Counted from the first letter of the stretch, positions 48,144-59,163 are shown. The stretch is DNA of 64,000 bases from Nocardia cyriacigeorgica NBRC 100375 (GCF_000308555.1 NZ_BAFY01000099.1:1-64000), one strand, 5' to 3'. Notes: generated from the sequence alone by a model not told the origin. Numbers and translations: made by a program.

Positions 48144-49799
48144 GTGCACGACAGTTTTGTGCAGCACGTCAGGCAACAGGTCGCCGTCTACGGCAATACC
48201 AGGTCCTACACCTATCTCCGTGAGCGCGGCCGCGACCTGCAAGCGGAGATCGCCGGCTATCGCGATCTCGACACCGATGCCAGGGCCCTCGCGGTCTGGC
48301 TGGCCGCGCAACCGGCCTCGACGCGACCGGTGGTGCTGCTCTACGCCGACGCGATGGCGTTCCTGCGGGCCTTCCTCGGTTGCCTGTACGCCGGTGTGAT
48401 CGCGGTTCCGGCGCCGGTTCCGCACGATGACCGCAGCGCGCGGCGGGTCGCCGGTGTGATCGCCGATTGCGGCGCCGGACTGGTGCTCACCACCGCCGAC
48501 CTCGAACCGCTGATCGCGCCGGCCGTGCCGTCTGTGGTGGTCGCGGCGACCGATGGCGCGCTCGCCGATCCCGACGCCTGGCGGATGCCCGATATCGACC
48601 GCGACACCATCGCGTTCCTCCAATACACCTCGGGATCGACCGGCACCCCGAAAGGCGTCGTGGTCACCCACGGCAATCTGCTGCACAACGAGGCCGCGAT
48701 CGCCGACCTCGGGATCGACGACACCGCGACCGCTGTCAGCTGGATCCCGCACTTCCACGATATGGGCCTGATCGGCATGCTGCTCGGCGCGATCCACACC
48801 GGGGCGAATCTGGTGTTCATGGCGCCGACGACGTTCCTCAAACGCCCGGTGCGCTGGCTGCAGGCCATCGACACGTACCGGGCAACGATCACGGCCGCAC
48901 CGAATTTCGCCTACGAGCTGATCAGTCGCCGGGTGACCGACGAGCAGGTGGCCGCGCTGGATCTGTCCAGCCTGGAGATCGCGCTGTGCGGTGCGGAACC
49001 GGTGCGCGCGCGCACCATGGCGGCGGTGCGGCAACGGTTCGCGCCCGCGGGCTGGCGGGCGACGGCGTTTCGTCCGGCCTACGGACTGGCCGAGGTGACG
49101 TTGCTGGCCAGCGCCGCACGCACGCCGTCGGTGCCCGGTTCCTTCCACACCGGCACCGACGCCCCCCTGGTCGGCTGCGGTAGGCCCGCACGCGGGCTCG
49201 ACATCCGCATCGTCGACCCGGACACCCGGCAACCGGTGCCCGACACCGTCGTCGGCGAGATCTGGATTCGCGGCGCCAGCGTCGCCGCCGGCTACTGGCA
49301 CCGCCCGGCCGAAACCCGCGAGGACTTCGGCGCCTACCTCGGCGCGGACGGGCCGTTCCTGCGCACCGGCGATCTCGGGCTCATTCGCGACGGTGAGCTG
49401 TTCGTCGCCGGGCGCCGCAAGGACCTGCTGATCGTCAACGGCCGCAACATCTACCCGCAGGACATCGAGGAACTGGTGCGCGGACTGCATCCGGCGCTGG
49501 CGGGCACCGGCGTCGCGGTGTCGGTCGACGCCGGCGACCGGGAGCGACTGGTCGTGGTGCACAGCGTGAAGACGGCGCTGCAAGGCGGGGTCAGCCTGTC
49601 CGAACTGACTTCGGTGATCAAGACCGCCGTCGCCCGCGAATTCGCGGTACCGGCACCGAATGTCGTTCTCGTCGAGCCGCGCTCGGTGCACCGCACCACC
49701 AGCGGCAAAGTGCAGCGCGGCTCGATGCGCACGGCACTGCTGCACCGCCGCGTCGACGGCGTGCTGCACCAGGACCTCGAACCGGCACCGAGCCGGTGA
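48144..49799 (+). CDS. Fatty acyl-AMP ligase (FAAL), loading enzyme of the cassette
   Basis: 551-residue adenylating enzyme. Core: FLQYTSGSTGTPKGVVVTHG, WIPHFHDMGLIGMLLGAIHT (the FAAL-type substrate helix), RPAYGLAEVTLLAS, RTGDLGLIRDGELFVAGR and RKDLLIVNGRNIYPQDIEE. These are features of FAALs, which pass acyl-adenylates to an ACP rather than to CoA. GTG 48144 follows GAAGGA. It overlaps the ACP gene (GTGA). With the ACP and the PKS it recreates the ligase-ACP-KS-AT-ACP-OAS order of RedL, so it probably loads a fatty acid. Confidence 0.88.
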   Translation: MHDSFVQHVRQQVAVYGNTRSYTYLRERGRDLQAEIAGYRDLDTDARALAVWLAAQPASTRPVVLLYADAMAFLRAFLGCLYAGVIAVPAPVPHDDRSARRVAGVIADCGAGLVLTTADLEPLIAPAVPSVVVAATDGALADPDAWRMPDIDRDTIAFLQYTSGSTGTPKGVVVTHGNLLHNEAAIADLGIDDTATAVSWIPHFHDMGLIGMLLGAIHTGANLVFMAPTTFLKRPVRWLQAIDTYRATITAAPNFAYELISRRVTDEQVAALDLSSLEIALCGAEPVRARTMAAVRQRFAPAGWRATAFRPAYGLAEVTLLASAARTPSVPGSFHTGTDAPLVGCGRPARGLDIRIVDPDTRQPVPDTVVGEIWIRGASVAAGYWHRPAETREDFGAYLGADGPFLRTGDLGLIRDGELFVAGRRKDLLIVNGRNIYPQDIEELVRGLHPALAGTGVAVSVDAGDRERLVVVHSVKTALQGGVSLSELTSVIKTAVAREFAVPAPNVVLVEPRSVHRTTSGKVQRGSMRTALLHRRVDGVLHQDLEPAPSR

Positions 49800-50098
49800 C
49801 CATCCACCCCGATTCCACCCAGGAGACGACCGTGTTCGCCACCGCACCCACCCACCCGACCTCGATCACCGGCTGGCTCGCCGAGCGCGTCGCCGACTAC
49901 ACCGGACGCGCACCGCAGCAGGTGGATCCGGTCGTTCCGCTCGCCGAACTCGGACTCGACTCCGTCTCCGCGGTGGCGTTGTGCGGGGAGATCGAGGACC
50001 GCTGGTCGATCGAGGTGGATCCGACGCTGGTGTTCGACTATCCGACCATCGCCGATATCGCCGCCTTCCTCGCCGGCGCATCGATCACTGCCGCATGA
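49796..50098 (+). CDS. Stand-alone acyl carrier protein
   Basis: 100-residue ACP: the phosphopantetheine site is Ser56 in AELGLDSVSAVALCGEIE, followed by the conserved VDPTLVFDYPTIADIAAFL. About 25 extra residues lead in. GTG 49796 overlaps the ligase stop (GTGA) and its own stop overlaps the PKS ATG (ATGA), giving strict translational coupling. It should receive the acyl chain from the FAAL and hand it to the KS. Confidence 0.92.
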   Translation: MTIHPDSTQETTVFATAPTHPTSITGWLAERVADYTGRAPQQVDPVVPLAELGLDSVSAVALCGEIEDRWSIEVDPTLVFDYPTIADIAAFLAGASITAA

Positions 50099-53000
50099 TG
50101 GGGGCGCCTACCGGAACCGAGAGCTCGCGCGAACGCGCCGATATCGCCATCGTCGGCATCGACTGCCGATTCCCGGGGGCGAATGATCCTGCCGCGCTGT
50201 GGCGACTGTTGCTCGATTCCGCCGAAGCCATTTCCGAGGTCCCGGCCGATCGCTGGGCCGCCGAGGACTACCACGACCCGGCCGGCGGGCCCGGTACCGT
50301 CAACAACCACCGCGGCGGATTCCTCACCGACGCCGACGTTTTCGACCACGAATTCTTCGGCATCACACCGCGCGAAGCCGCCGCCATGGATCCGCAGCAG
50401 CGGCTACTGCTGCACACCGCGTGGCGAGCTCTCGAAGACGCCACCCTCGATCCGCGAGCCCAAGCCGGTACCCGGACCGGCGTGTACGTCGGCGTGATGG
50501 CCAACGAATGGGCGAACGTGCAGATGAGCGACTACGGCGCGATCACCGCGCAGCACGGCTCGGGCAACGGGTACTTCATGACCGCCAACCGGCTGTCCTA
50601 CCAGCTGGATCTGCGGGGCCCGAGCATGGCCGTCGACACCGCGTGCTCGTCGTCGCTGAGCGCCGTCCACCTCGCCTGCACCGCCTTGGCGACGGGCGAG
50701 TGCGATCAGGCGCTGGCCGGTGGCGTGAACCTGGTGCTGACGCCGGCGGTGGGCATCTTCTACACCCAGGCCGGACTGTCGGCGCCGGACGCGCGGTGCA
50801 AACCGTTCAGCGGCGCGGCCGACGGCATCGTGCGCGGCGAAGGCGCGGCGGTCCTGGTGCTGCGACGGCTGGCCGACGCGCAAGCCGCCGGGCTGCCGAT
50901 CTACGCGGTCATCAAAGGCAGCGCCGTCAACTCCGACGGCCGCAGCAACGGCATCACCGCGCCGAACCGGTGGGCGCAGCAGCAGGTCGTCGAGCAGGCC
51001 TACGCGCGCGCCGGTGTGCCGGCACAGCAGATGGATTTCATCGAAGCGCACGGCACCGGCACCGTGCTCGGCGACATGATCGAGGTCAAGGCGCTCGGCG
51101 CGCTGCACGGCGGACGCACGCGGCCCTGCGGAATCGGCTCCGTCAAAGGCAATCTCGGGCACACCGAGGGCGCTGCCGGCATCGCCGGTGTGATCAAAGC
51201 CGCGCTCGCCCTGCACCACCGGCTCGTCCCGCCGACCCGATTCGCCGATACCGAGAACCCGAAACTGCGGCTCGCGCAGCATGGTCTGCGGCTGCTGGCA
51301 GAGGCAATGCCGCTCGGCGAGCAGGCGGTGGGCGGGGTCAGCAGCTTCGGGGTCGGTGGGTCGAATGCGCATATCGTGCTGGGGAGTGCGCCGGGGGTGT
51401 CGGCCGACTCACGCACTGACGCGCTTATGTCGTCGACAGACAATGCTCAGGGCGCACGTCGACACGACCCACGGCGCGCCGTCCCGGGCGATGCCGCGGG
51501 CGGGCCCGCCCGTGTGCTGACGCTGTCGTCGGACAACGCCGAGGGGCTGCGGCGGAACGCGCTGCGCATGGCCGACGCGCTTGCCGCGGTGCCGGGCGAG
51601 GGTTTTGCGCAGCTGTGCTGGACGAGTAATCAGGTCAAGGCGTCCGGCCGCCGGCGCCTCGCGGTGGTCGCGTCCGATCGGGACGAGGCGATGAAGCAGC
51701 TGCGCAGCGGCCCGGAAGCCGGTGTTGCTCGGGCGCTTTGCGTGGGGTGGATGTTCAGCGGGCAGGGGTCCCAGTTCGCCGGGATGGCGCGGGCGCTCGC
51801 GGCGGCGAGCCCGGGATTCCGGCAGGCGCTCGTGCTCGTGGATGACGCCATGAGCGTCCATCTCGGACGATCCGTGCGGGAACTGCTGCTCGATGACACC
51901 GCCGACGTCGACCGCACCGAGTCGGCGCAGCCTGCGATCTTCGCGATGGAATACGCGATAGCGAGTGCGCTGGCCGAGACCGGGCTGCGGCCGGCGTGGC
52001 TGCTCGGGCACAGCATCGGCGAATATGCGACCGCGGTGGTCGCCGGCGTGCTGGACCTGGACGATGCCTGCCGGTTGGTGGTGCTGCGCGGGGCGCTGAT
52101 GGGGCGACTGCCCGGCGGTGGCGCGATGCTCGCCGTGCGCGCAGGCGAGGCAGCGGTGGCCGATCTGCTGGCCGAGGAGCCGGAGGTCGCCATTGCCGCC
52201 GTCAACGGCCCGGCCGACCTCGTGCTCTCCGGCGACGCCGCCGCGATCGCGCGCATCGACAAGATCCTGGCCGAGCGCACGGTGATCACCACAGCGCTCA
52301 CCGTCTCCCACGCCTTCCACAGCCCGCGCATGGAACCGATGCTGGCCGAATTCGCTGCCGCTGCCCGCGCCTGCACCTACCGCGCGCCGAACCTGCCCAT
52401 CTACTCGACCGTGCGCGGCCGCCTGCTCGAGCCCGGCGAGACGATGGACGCGGCGTACTGGACCGAACACATTCGCGCCACCGTCCGCTTCGGCCAGGCC
52501 GTCGACGCCGCACTCGGCACCGAACCGACCCACCTGATCGAGGTGGGACCCCGGCGCGTGCTGACACCGCTGATCGGCCGCATCCGGCCCGAATACGCGG
52601 GCCGTTGCTTGGCTCCCAGTCCCGGCCCCGGCGCCACCGGCAGCGAATTCGCCGACACCATCGCCGCGCTGTACCGCGACGGTTTCGACCCGGACTGGGA
52701 CCGCCTCTATGAGCCCGAGCAGCGGGTGCGGCGGCGGCTTCCGGTGTACGAGTTCTCGACCGAACACCGCTTCTGGTTCGAGCCGCAGGGTGGGAAGCAG
52801 CAGCCATCACCGCTCGGTGCGGCACCGCGCGAGCAGCGGATCACGGCATCCCCAGCCCAACCCGAATCACCCACCCGCACAGCGTCACCCGAAGACTCCG
52901 AGGACACCACCACCATGGACCAGATGATCGCGCTTTTCCGCGAACAGAACGCGCTACTGGCGAGGCTCGCAGCCGGCTCCACCGACTCTCTTGCGCCGCA

Positions 53001-54624
53001 GGCGGGGAACGGGGGCACAGCCTCGGGTTACGCGACAGCCGACGCGCCGACCGGGACTGCGGGCGCTTCGCCCACCATCCCCGCTGCTGATAGTCGACAG
53101 GCAGCCACCATCGTCTACGCCGAAACGGCCAGGGTGAGCGGCTATCCCGCCGAACGTCTCACCGCGGCCCAAACCCTCACCGGGAACCTCGGATTCGATT
53201 CGATCATGACCGCCGACCTGTTCAGCGGAATCGTCCGCCGGATGCCCGGGCTGGTCATCGACCCGGCGCGGTTCGGGGAACAGGCGACACTCGGCGACGT
53301 GCTCGACTACGTCGCGGACGGCGGAGCAGCGTCGGCGTCCAACGATGGGCGCGGCCGCGCGGGCGCCCACCAGCGCATGCAGGCGAGGGCCGCGGAACCG
53401 GCCCCCGAACCACCGCTCGTCGCCCCCGAGTTCCGCATCAGCGAGTTCGCCGAAGTGAAGGCGATCGAGGGCCGGATCGCCGGCGCGCAGGCGCTCGGCC
53501 TGGCCAACCCGTACTTCCTGGTCAATGACGGCGTCACCCGGGACACTTCGGTGATCGACGGCATGCCGGTACTGAATTTCTCCAGCTTCAACTATCTGGG
53601 CCTGTCCGGCCATCCGGCCGTGGTCGAGGCGGTGCGCGACGCGGTCGCCCGGTACGGCAGTTCGTGCTCGGCCAGCCGGGTGCTCTCCGGGGAGAAGCCG
53701 GTGCATCGGGAGCTGGAAGCCGAACTCGCCGCGCTGCTGGGCACCGAGGACGCGATGGCGCTGGTGGGCGGGCATTCCACCAACGTCACCATCATCGGGC
53801 ATATCGTCGGCCCGCAGGATCTGGTGATCCACGACAGCCTGGCCCACGACAGCATCCTGCAAGGCTGCAAGCTGTCCGGCGCCACCCGCAGGCCGTTCCC
53901 GCACAACGACCACGCCGCCCTCGACCGGCTGCTCGGCGAGCTGCGGCACCGGTATCGCCGGGTGCTGATCCTCATCGAAGGCGTGTACAGCCAGGACGGC
54001 GACATCCCCGACCTGCCCGCCATCATCGAGATCAAGAACAAGCACCAGGCGCTGTTGATGATCGACGAGGCGCACAGCGTCGGCGTGCTCGGTGCGGGCG
54101 GCGGCGGCATCGGCGAGTACTACGGTGTGGACCGCGGCGAGGTGGAGCTGTGGTCCGGCACGATGTCGAAGGCGCTGGCCGGGTGCGGCGGGTATGTCGC
54201 GGGCAGTGCCGAGCTGATCCGGTTCCTGAAATACACCACGCCCGGTTTCGTCTACAGCGTCGGCATGACACCGATGAACGCGGCGGCCTCGGCGGCGGCG
54301 ATCCGGGTGCTGCGCACCGATCCGGAACCGCTGGCGCGGCTGCGTCGCAATGCCGAACTGTTCCTGACGCTGGCCAAGGCCGCCGGGATCGACACCGGCG
54401 ACAGCCACGACACGCCGATCATCCCGTGCATCGTCGGCGATTCGCTGAAGACGCTGAAGCTGTCGAACGCGCTGCTGCGGCGCGGGATCAACGTCAACCC
54501 GATCCTGTACCCGGCTGTCCCAGAAGATCTGGCGCGACTGCGCTTCTTCGTCACCGCCTGCCACAGCGAGCAGCAGATCCGCGAAGCCGTCGCCATCCTC
54601 GCCGAAGAACTGGCACTGCTATAA
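50095..54624 (+). CDS. PKS-alpha-oxoamine synthase megasynthase (KS-AT-ACP-OAS)
   Basis: 1509 residues in four domains. KS (about 15-440): Cys184 in [15 protein letters not shown], His319 in EAHGTGT, His356 in [11 protein letters not shown] (about 555-840): Ser640 in [12 protein letters not shown] at 739-742 indicating malonyl-CoA. ACP (about 1000-1075): Ser1036 in [16 protein letters not shown]-dependent alpha-oxoamine synthase (about 1110-1509): PLP lysine Lys1359 in [14 protein letters not shown], with [11 protein letters not shown] before it. No KR, DH, ER or TE. Expected: one malonyl extension, then decarboxylative condensation with an amino acid (glycine in RedL), releasing an aminodiketone that closes to a 4-keto-2-alkylpyrroline. 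Confidence 0.93.
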   Translation: MMGAPTGTESSRERADIAIVGIDCRFPGANDPAALWRLLLDSAEAISEVPADRWAAEDYHDPAGGPGTVNNHRGGFLTDADVFDHEFFGITPREAAAMDPQQRLLLHTAWRALEDATLDPRAQAGTRTGVYVGVMANEWANVQMSDYGAITAQHGSGNGYFMTANRLSYQLDLRGPSMAVDTACSSSLSAVHLACTALATGECDQALAGGVNLVLTPAVGIFYTQAGLSAPDARCKPFSGAADGIVRGEGAAVLVLRRLADAQAAGLPIYAVIKGSAVNSDGRSNGITAPNRWAQQQVVEQAYARAGVPAQQMDFIEAHGTGTVLGDMIEVKALGALHGGRTRPCGIGSVKGNLGHTEGAAGIAGVIKAALALHHRLVPPTRFADTENPKLRLAQHGLRLLAEAMPLGEQAVGGVSSFGVGGSNAHIVLGSAPGVSADSRTDALMSSTDNAQGARRHDPRRAVPGDAAGGPARVLTLSSDNAEGLRRNALRMADALAAVPGEGFAQLCWTSNQVKASGRRRLAVVASDRDEAMKQLRSGPEAGVARALCVGWMFSGQGSQFAGMARALAAASPGFRQALVLVDDAMSVHLGRSVRELLLDDTADVDRTESAQPAIFAMEYAIASALAETGLRPAWLLGHSIGEYATAVVAGVLDLDDACRLVVLRGALMGRLPGGGAMLAVRAGEAAVADLLAEEPEVAIAAVNGPADLVLSGDAAAIARIDKILAERTVITTALTVSHAFHSPRMEPMLAEFAAAARACTYRAPNLPIYSTVRGRLLEPGETMDAAYWTEHIRATVRFGQAVDAALGTEPTHLIEVGPRRVLTPLIGRIRPEYAGRCLAPSPGPGATGSEFADTIAALYRDGFDPDWDRLYEPEQRVRRRLPVYEFSTEHRFWFEPQGGKQQPSPLGAAPREQRITASPAQPESPTRTASPEDSEDTTTMDQMIALFREQNALLARLAAGSTDSLAPQAGNGGTASGYATADAPTGTAGASPTIPAADSRQAATIVYAETARVSGYPAERLTAAQTLTGNLGFDSIMTADLFSGIVRRMPGLVIDPARFGEQATLGDVLDYVADGGAASASNDGRGRAGAHQRMQARAAEPAPEPPLVAPEFRISEFAEVKAIEGRIAGAQALGLANPYFLVNDGVTRDTSVIDGMPVLNFSSFNYLGLSGHPAVVEAVRDAVARYGSSCSASRVLSGEKPVHRELEAELAALLGTEDAMALVGGHSTNVTIIGHIVGPQDLVIHDSLAHDSILQGCKLSGATRRPFPHNDHAALDRLLGELRHRYRRVLILIEGVYSQDGDIPDLPAIIEIKNKHQALLMIDEAHSVGVLGAGGGGIGEYYGVDRGEVELWSGTMSKALAGCGGYVAGSAELIRFLKYTTPGFVYSVGMTPMNAAASAAAIRVLRTDPEPLARLRRNAELFLTLAKAAGIDTGDSHDTPIIPCIVGDSLKTLKLSNALLRRGINVNPILYPAVPEDLARLRFFVTACHSEQQIREAVAILAEELALL

Positions 54625-54632
54625 ACGGTGAC

Positions 54633-54986
54633 ATGACATTGGACCCAGCCATCGCCGCCCGCCTCAAGCGCAACGAGGCAGGCCTGTTCGCCGCCGTCGC
54701 GCAGGAACGCGGCACCGGCGATGTGCTGATGGTCGCCTGGATGGACGACGAGGCACTGGCCCGCACCCTGGCCACCCGCAAGGCCACCTATTACTCGCGT
54801 TCGCGCGGCCAGTACTGGGTGAAGGGGGAGACCTCCGGTCACACCCAGTACGTGCACGAGGTGCGCCTGGATTGCGACGGCGACACCGTGCTGCTCACCG
54901 TCGATCAGGAGGGCGCGGCCTGCCACACCGGCACCCACACCTGCTTCGATGCCGATGTGCTGCTGGCCGCGAACGCCGAGGGCTGA
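54633..54986 (+). CDS. hisI: Phosphoribosyl-AMP cyclohydrolase
   Basis: 117-residue monofunctional His[60 protein letters not shown] and CHTGTHTCF provide the Zn/Mg ligands. It begins 8 bases after the PKS stop, so its expression probably depends on transcripts running through the cassette. Its TGA abuts the stop of the convergent MarR gene with no base in between (TGATCA). Confidence 0.96.
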   Translation: MTLDPAIAARLKRNEAGLFAAVAQERGTGDVLMVAWMDDEALARTLATRKATYYSRSRGQYWVKGETSGHTQYVHEVRLDCDGDTVLLTVDQEGAACHTGTHTCFDADVLLAANAEG

Positions 54987-55475
54987 TCAGATCCCGGTGG
55001 ACTCGCCCTTGGCGCGGGGGACACCGAGCCGGTCGGCCAGCTGGGTGGCCATCGCCTCGCCGAGATCGGCGAGGGTGGAGATCTGACCGGGGTCGAGGCC
55101 GTCGAAGACCAGCGAGCGGATCGCGTCGAGATATCCGGGCGCGGCCTCGACGACCTTCTGGTATCCGTCATCGGTGAGAACGGCCTGCACGCCGCGGCGG
55201 CCGGCGGTGACGGTGCGCTCGGCCCAGCCCATCCGCTCCAGCTTGGACACCACATGAGACAGTCGCGATAGCGATGCGTTTGCCCTGTGGGCAAGCTCAC
55301 TCATCTGGAGCCGGTGTCCCGGCTCCTCCGACAGCAGCGACAGCACCCAGAATTCGAAGTGCGTGAGACCGGCCTCGCGTTGCAGCTGGGTGTCCAAAGT
55401 GCCCGGCAGGCGCGTCATCAACGCGACAATCGCCCGCCAAGCTCGCTGTTCTACTGGGTTTAGCCACTTCGTCAC
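54987..55475 (-). CDS. MarR-family transcriptional regulator
   Basis: 162-residue MarR protein with winged HTH (MSELAHRANASLSRLSHVVS, KLERMGWAERTVTAGRRGVQ, AVLTDDGYQKV). The N-terminal helix LTHFEFWVLSLLSEEPGH is usual for the family. GTG 55475. Position back-to-back with the his operon end suggests it may regulate nearby genes, but no target can be named. Confidence 0.9.
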   Translation of the reverse strand: MTKWLNPVEQRAWRAIVALMTRLPGTLDTQLQREAGLTHFEFWVLSLLSEEPGHRLQMSELAHRANASLSRLSHVVSKLERMGWAERTVTAGRRGVQAVLTDDGYQKVVEAAPGYLDAIRSLVFDGLDPGQISTLADLGEAMATQLADRLGVPRAKGESTGI

Positions 55476-55590
55476 TGTGCGCCTTCTCTCGAGCCAAGTG
55501 ACGTGTTCGTGCCCTGACAGTCACCCGCGCCCATGAGTTTGCCACGACTTCGCTCGACCGTCTGCGAGACACGAAATGACGTGAGGTCAC

Positions 55591-56205
55591 TCACAGGGTG
55601 TCGGGGCGGCGTCCCTCGGTCGCGGGTGCGGTGCCGGTGTCACCGATCGCCTCGGCGGACGCGGCGGGCGAACCGCCCCGCACGACCGCCTTGGCTTCCG
55701 CCCGCCGCCGCCACCCGCGCCGCACCACCAGGTACACCACGGGCACGAAGATCAGCACGGCGATGATCGCGCCGGCCACCGAGGCGCCGCGGAAGGCGGG
55801 GGCGTCGACGTCCATGATGCGTTCGCCGGCGTGGGCGGCGTTGTTGCCGCCGAGCACCACCGTCAGGGTCATCAGGTTCGGAATCGCGAAGACCAGGGCC
55901 AGGACCACGGCCCCGCCCGCGATGACCTTGCCGCCGCGGCGTCGCCACACCAGGACCGCGACCAGCAGCAGAAACAACGGGATGGCGGTACACAGTCCGC
56001 CGTAGACCAGGCCCCAGCCGATGCCCTTGGAGAAGCTGCCGCCGACCATCTCACCGACGCGTTGGGCCCACCAGCGGGGGATGAACGCGGCGAGGATCAG
56101 ATAGGCGACGATCAATACCACGACCAGGGCCGCACCCGCGATGATCCGGGTGCGCCAGGAGATCGTGGAGGTCCGCGTGTCCGGCGTGCGCTCGGGCGTG
56201 GTCAT
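55591..56205 (-). CDS. Predicted multi-pass membrane protein
   Basis: 204 residues with four membrane segments (IIAGAALVVVLIVAYLILAA, GLCTAIPLFLLLVAVLVWR, VIAGGAVVLALVFAIPNLMT, GAIIAVLIFVPVVYLVVRR) and a charged tail. The phrase GGSFSKGIGWGLVYGGLCT and RRRGGKVIAGG recur in actinobacterial permease-like proteins of unknown role. ATG 56205 (MTTPERTPDTR) is used. Same strand as bcpB, 101 bases downstream of it. Confidence 0.75.
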   Translation of the reverse strand: MTTPERTPDTRTSTISWRTRIIAGAALVVVLIVAYLILAAFIPRWWAQRVGEMVGGSFSKGIGWGLVYGGLCTAIPLFLLLVAVLVWRRRGGKVIAGGAVVLALVFAIPNLMTLTVVLGGNNAAHAGERIMDVDAPAFRGASVAGAIIAVLIFVPVVYLVVRRGWRRRAEAKAVVRGGSPAASAEAIGDTGTAPATEGRRPDTL

Positions 56206-56306
56206 ATCTCCAGCGTAGGTCGCGCGGGGACGACGGCGTGGACGCTCGGACGGTGTTTCGGCAGGAAAAGTGCCGGTCCGGGGCGTGCGCCCGGACCGGC
56301 GACGGA

Positions 56307-56768
56307 TCACTTACCGCGTTCGCGCAGGAACGTCAGCGCCTCATCGGCGTGCACGTTGGCGCGCAGTTCACCGGTGATGACGGTGAGCACGGTGCGGTCG
56401 GTATCGATGACGAAGGTCTGGCGCTTGACCGGAGCAAGCTTGCCGAGCAAGCCACGCTTGACGCCGAACTGCTGGGCCACCACGCCGTCGGCATCCGACA
56501 GCAGCGGATAACCCAGCCGCTGTTTGTCGGCGAACCCGGCCTGGGTGTCGACCGCGTCGGTGCTGATACCGGCGCAACTCGCACCGACCGCGGCGAATTC
56601 CTCGGCCAGATCACGGAAATGGCAGGCCTCGGCGGTGCACACCGGGGTATTGGCAGCGGGGTAGAAGAAGAGCACGAGCGGCCCGTCGGCGAGCAACTCG
56701 TCGAGAGAACGCTTGGTGCCGGTGTGATCGGGGAGCTCGAACTGCGGAGCGAGCTGGCCAGTCTTCAT
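56307..56768 (-). CDS. bcpB: Peroxiredoxin BcpB
   Basis: 153-residue bacterioferritin-comigratory-type peroxiredoxin that reduces peroxides. The peroxidatic Cys is in TPVCTAEAC with a resolving Cys five residues later, as in atypical 2-Cys members. Conserved PHE-type ending is normal. Divergent from trpE with only 62 bases between, the same neighbour relation as in M. tuberculosis (Rv1608c-trpE). Confidence 0.92.
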   Translation of the reverse strand: MKTGQLAPQFELPDHTGTKRSLDELLADGPLVLFFYPAANTPVCTAEACHFRDLAEEFAAVGASCAGISTDAVDTQAGFADKQRLGYPLLSDADGVVAQQFGVKRGLLGKLAPVKRQTFVIDTDRTVLTVITGELRANVHADEALTFLRERGK

Positions 56769-56830
56769 GGATCGACCCTACCGGCGGGTGCGCCCATCGG
56801 CCTGTCGTAGCCGCCTGGGATGATGGACCG

Positions 56831-58435
56831 ATGCAGGGCGCATCCCACCGCCAGGACACCACGGCCACCACCACCCGCGAACAGTTCCATCAGCTGGCCG
56901 CCGAGCATCGGGTGGTGCCGGTGACCCGAAAGGTGCTGGCGGACTCCGAGACTCCACTGTCGGCCTACCGCAAGCTGGCCGGCGACCGGGCAGGCACCTT
57001 CCTGTTCGAGTCGGCGGAGAACGGGCGCTCCTGGTCGCGCTGGTCGTTTATCGGCGCTGGCAGCCCGTCGGCGCTGACCGTGATCGACGGCGAGGCCGCC
57101 TGGCTCGGCGCCACCCCCGCCGACGCACCGTCGGGCGGCGATCCGCTCGACGCGCTGCATCAGACCCTGGAACTGCTGCGCACCGAACGCATGCCCGGGC
57201 TGCCGCCGCTGACCAGCGGCATGGTGGGCTACCTCGGCTACGACGCGGTGCGGCGGATGGAGCGGCTGCCGAACCTGGCCGCCGACGACCTGGGCCTGCC
57301 CGATCTGGTGTTGTTGCTGGCCACCGACCTCGCGGCCTTCGACCACCACGAGGGCGCCATCACCCTGATCGCGAACGCCGTCAACTGGAACGGCACCGCC
57401 GAACGGGTCGACGAGGCCTACGACGACGCCGTCGCCCGGCTGGACCGGATGACCGCGGCACTGGCCGCCCCCGCCGCGTCGACGGTCTCGGTGTTCGACC
57501 AGCCCGAACCGCAGTACCGCCGCCAGCGCACCACCGATGAATACGGCGCCGGAGTGCGGCGACTGGTCAAGGAGATCGAGGCCGGCGAGGCCTTCCAGGT
57601 GGTGTTGTCGCAGCGCTTCGAGATGGACTACGACGGCGCGCCGATCGATCTCTACCGGATGCTGCGCGCGTCCAACCCCAGCCCGTACATGTACATGCTG
57701 CACGTGCCCGACGGCTCCGGTGGCACCGCGTTCTCCATCGTCGGCTCCAGCCCGGAATCGCTGGTGACGGTGAAGGAGGGTGTGGCCACCACCCACCCGA
57801 TCGCCGGGACCCGGTGGCGCGGCGCCACCGAGGAAGACGATCTGCTGCTGGAGAAGGGCCTGCTCGCCGACGAGAAGGAGAACGCCGAGCATCTGATGCT
57901 CGTCGACCTGGGCCGCAACGATCTGGGCCGGGTCTGCCAACCGGGGACGGTGCGGGTCACCGAATACCGGCATGTGGAGCGCTACAGCCACGTCATGCAC
58001 CTGGTGTCCACGGTGTCCGGACGGCTGGCGCCGGGCAAGATCGCGCTCGACGCCGTGCGCGCCTGCTTCCCGGCGGGCACGCTCTCCGGTGCGCCGAAGG
58101 TGCGGGCGATGGAGCTGATCGAGGAACTCGAACCCAGCCGCCGCGGCGTCTACGGCGGCGTGGTCGGCTACCTGGACTTCGCCGGCGACGCCGACACCGC
58201 GATCGCCATCCGCACCGCGCTGCTCAAAGACGGCACCGCTTACGTCCAGGCCGGTGCGGGTGTGGTCGCCGACTCCGAACCCGAGTACGAGGACACCGAA
58301 TCGCGGAACAAGGCGATGGCGGTGTTGCGGGCGGTCGCCGCGGCGAAGACCGTGCGGGCCTACCGCGCCGACGACGGCAACACCGGCGACACGGCTGCCG
58401 CGACCGGCGCGGACAGCGGTGAGGTATCCGCATGA
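56831..58435 (+). CDS. trpE: Anthranilate synthase component I
   Basis: 534-residue chorismate-utilising enzyme making anthranilate. [49 protein letters not shown] and [20 protein letters not shown] are the active-site segments. The allosteric N-terminus keeps the LES-like [19 protein letters not shown]. The glutaminase subunit trpG is not in the window. The stop overlaps the next gene (ATGA). No Trp-rich leader peptide fits in the 62 bases upstream. Confidence 0.96.
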   Translation: MQGASHRQDTTATTTREQFHQLAAEHRVVPVTRKVLADSETPLSAYRKLAGDRAGTFLFESAENGRSWSRWSFIGAGSPSALTVIDGEAAWLGATPADAPSGGDPLDALHQTLELLRTERMPGLPPLTSGMVGYLGYDAVRRMERLPNLAADDLGLPDLVLLLATDLAAFDHHEGAITLIANAVNWNGTAERVDEAYDDAVARLDRMTAALAAPAASTVSVFDQPEPQYRRQRTTDEYGAGVRRLVKEIEAGEAFQVVLSQRFEMDYDGAPIDLYRMLRASNPSPYMYMLHVPDGSGGTAFSIVGSSPESLVTVKEGVATTHPIAGTRWRGATEEDDLLLEKGLLADEKENAEHLMLVDLGRNDLGRVCQPGTVRVTEYRHVERYSHVMHLVSTVSGRLAPGKIALDAVRACFPAGTLSGAPKVRAMELIEELEPSRRGVYGGVVGYLDFAGDADTAIAIRTALLKDGTAYVQAGAGVVADSEPEYEDTESRNKAMAVLRAVAAAKTVRAYRADDGNTGDTAAATGADSGEVSA

Positions 58436-59163
58436 GCGACGAGAACGATTCGGACACCGGCACCACGCAGCAGCAGGCAGCGGCGAGCTCGCCCGGCCGT
58501 AACCGTCCCGTCGTCCCGGTGGTGCTGCTGGCCGTGTCCGCGGCCGCGCTGTGGGGCGCCTCCCGGATGACGTGGGTGAGCGTGCGTTCCTCGGACGGAC
58601 TCACCGAACCCCGCACCGACGACCTCGACGGCGGCACCTGGTTCGGCGCGCTCACCCCGCTGGCCCTGGTGCTGCTGGCCGCCATCGCCGCGGTGCTGGC
58701 CACCAAGGGCTGGCTGCGCCGCGTCGTCGGGGTGCTGGTGGCGCTGGTCGGCGCGGTCGTCGCGGTGCCCGCGCTGGCGCTGCTCACCGGCTCCGGCGCC
58801 ACCGCCCAGCGCGCGGCCACCCTCGCCGAACTCCCGGGCCGCGCCCAGGTCGAGCAGGTGAGTACCGCCGCCGGGCCCGCGGTGCTGACCATGGCGGGCG
58901 CGCTGGCCGCGTTCGCCGCTGGTGTGCTGCTGGCCAGGATGCCGAAGGACAGCGCCCAGCTGTCGGCCAAATACGACAATCCGGTCGCCCGCCGCGCCGC
59001 CGCCACCGATCTGGTCGCCGGGCGTGGCGAAGGCGGCGACAGCACCGCCCCGCCCGTCACCGAACGAGTCCTGTGGGACGCGCTCGACGCGGGCACCGAC
59101 CCCACCGAAGATCGCCCGCGGACCGGCCCCGATGACGACCCGTCCAGGCCCGACAGCAGGTGA
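58432..59163 (+). CDS. Trp biosynthesis-associated membrane protein (TIGR02234)
   Basis: 243-residue protein with four membrane helices, always found between trpE and trpC in mycobacteria and relatives (Rv1610 type). Segments: [59 protein letters not shown] and [19 protein letters not shown]. It could be a transporter or regulator for tryptophan, but no role is proven. ATG 58432 overlaps trpE. Confidence 0.88.
   Translation: MSDENDSDTGTTQQQAAASSPGRNRPVVPVVLLAVSAAALWGASRMTWVSVRSSDGLTEPRTDDLDGGTWFGALTPLALVLLAAIAAVLATKGWLRRVVGVLVALVGAVVAVPALALLTGSGATAQRAATLAELPGRAQVEQVSTAAGPAVLTMAGALAAFAAGVLLARMPKDSAQLSAKYDNPVARRAAATDLVAGRGEGGDSTAPPVTERVLWDALDAGTDPTEDRPRTGPDDDPSRPDSR

Noticed and set aside
50095-54624. 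OAS domain as a second bioF for biotin synthesis
   Set aside because: It is fused to KS-AT-ACP and coupled to a FAAL and an ACP; biotin genes are 43 kb away, so a RedL-type role fits better.
56769-56830. trp attenuator/leader peptide before trpE
   Set aside because: Only 62 bases separate trpE from the divergent bcpB and no short frame with Trp codons is present.
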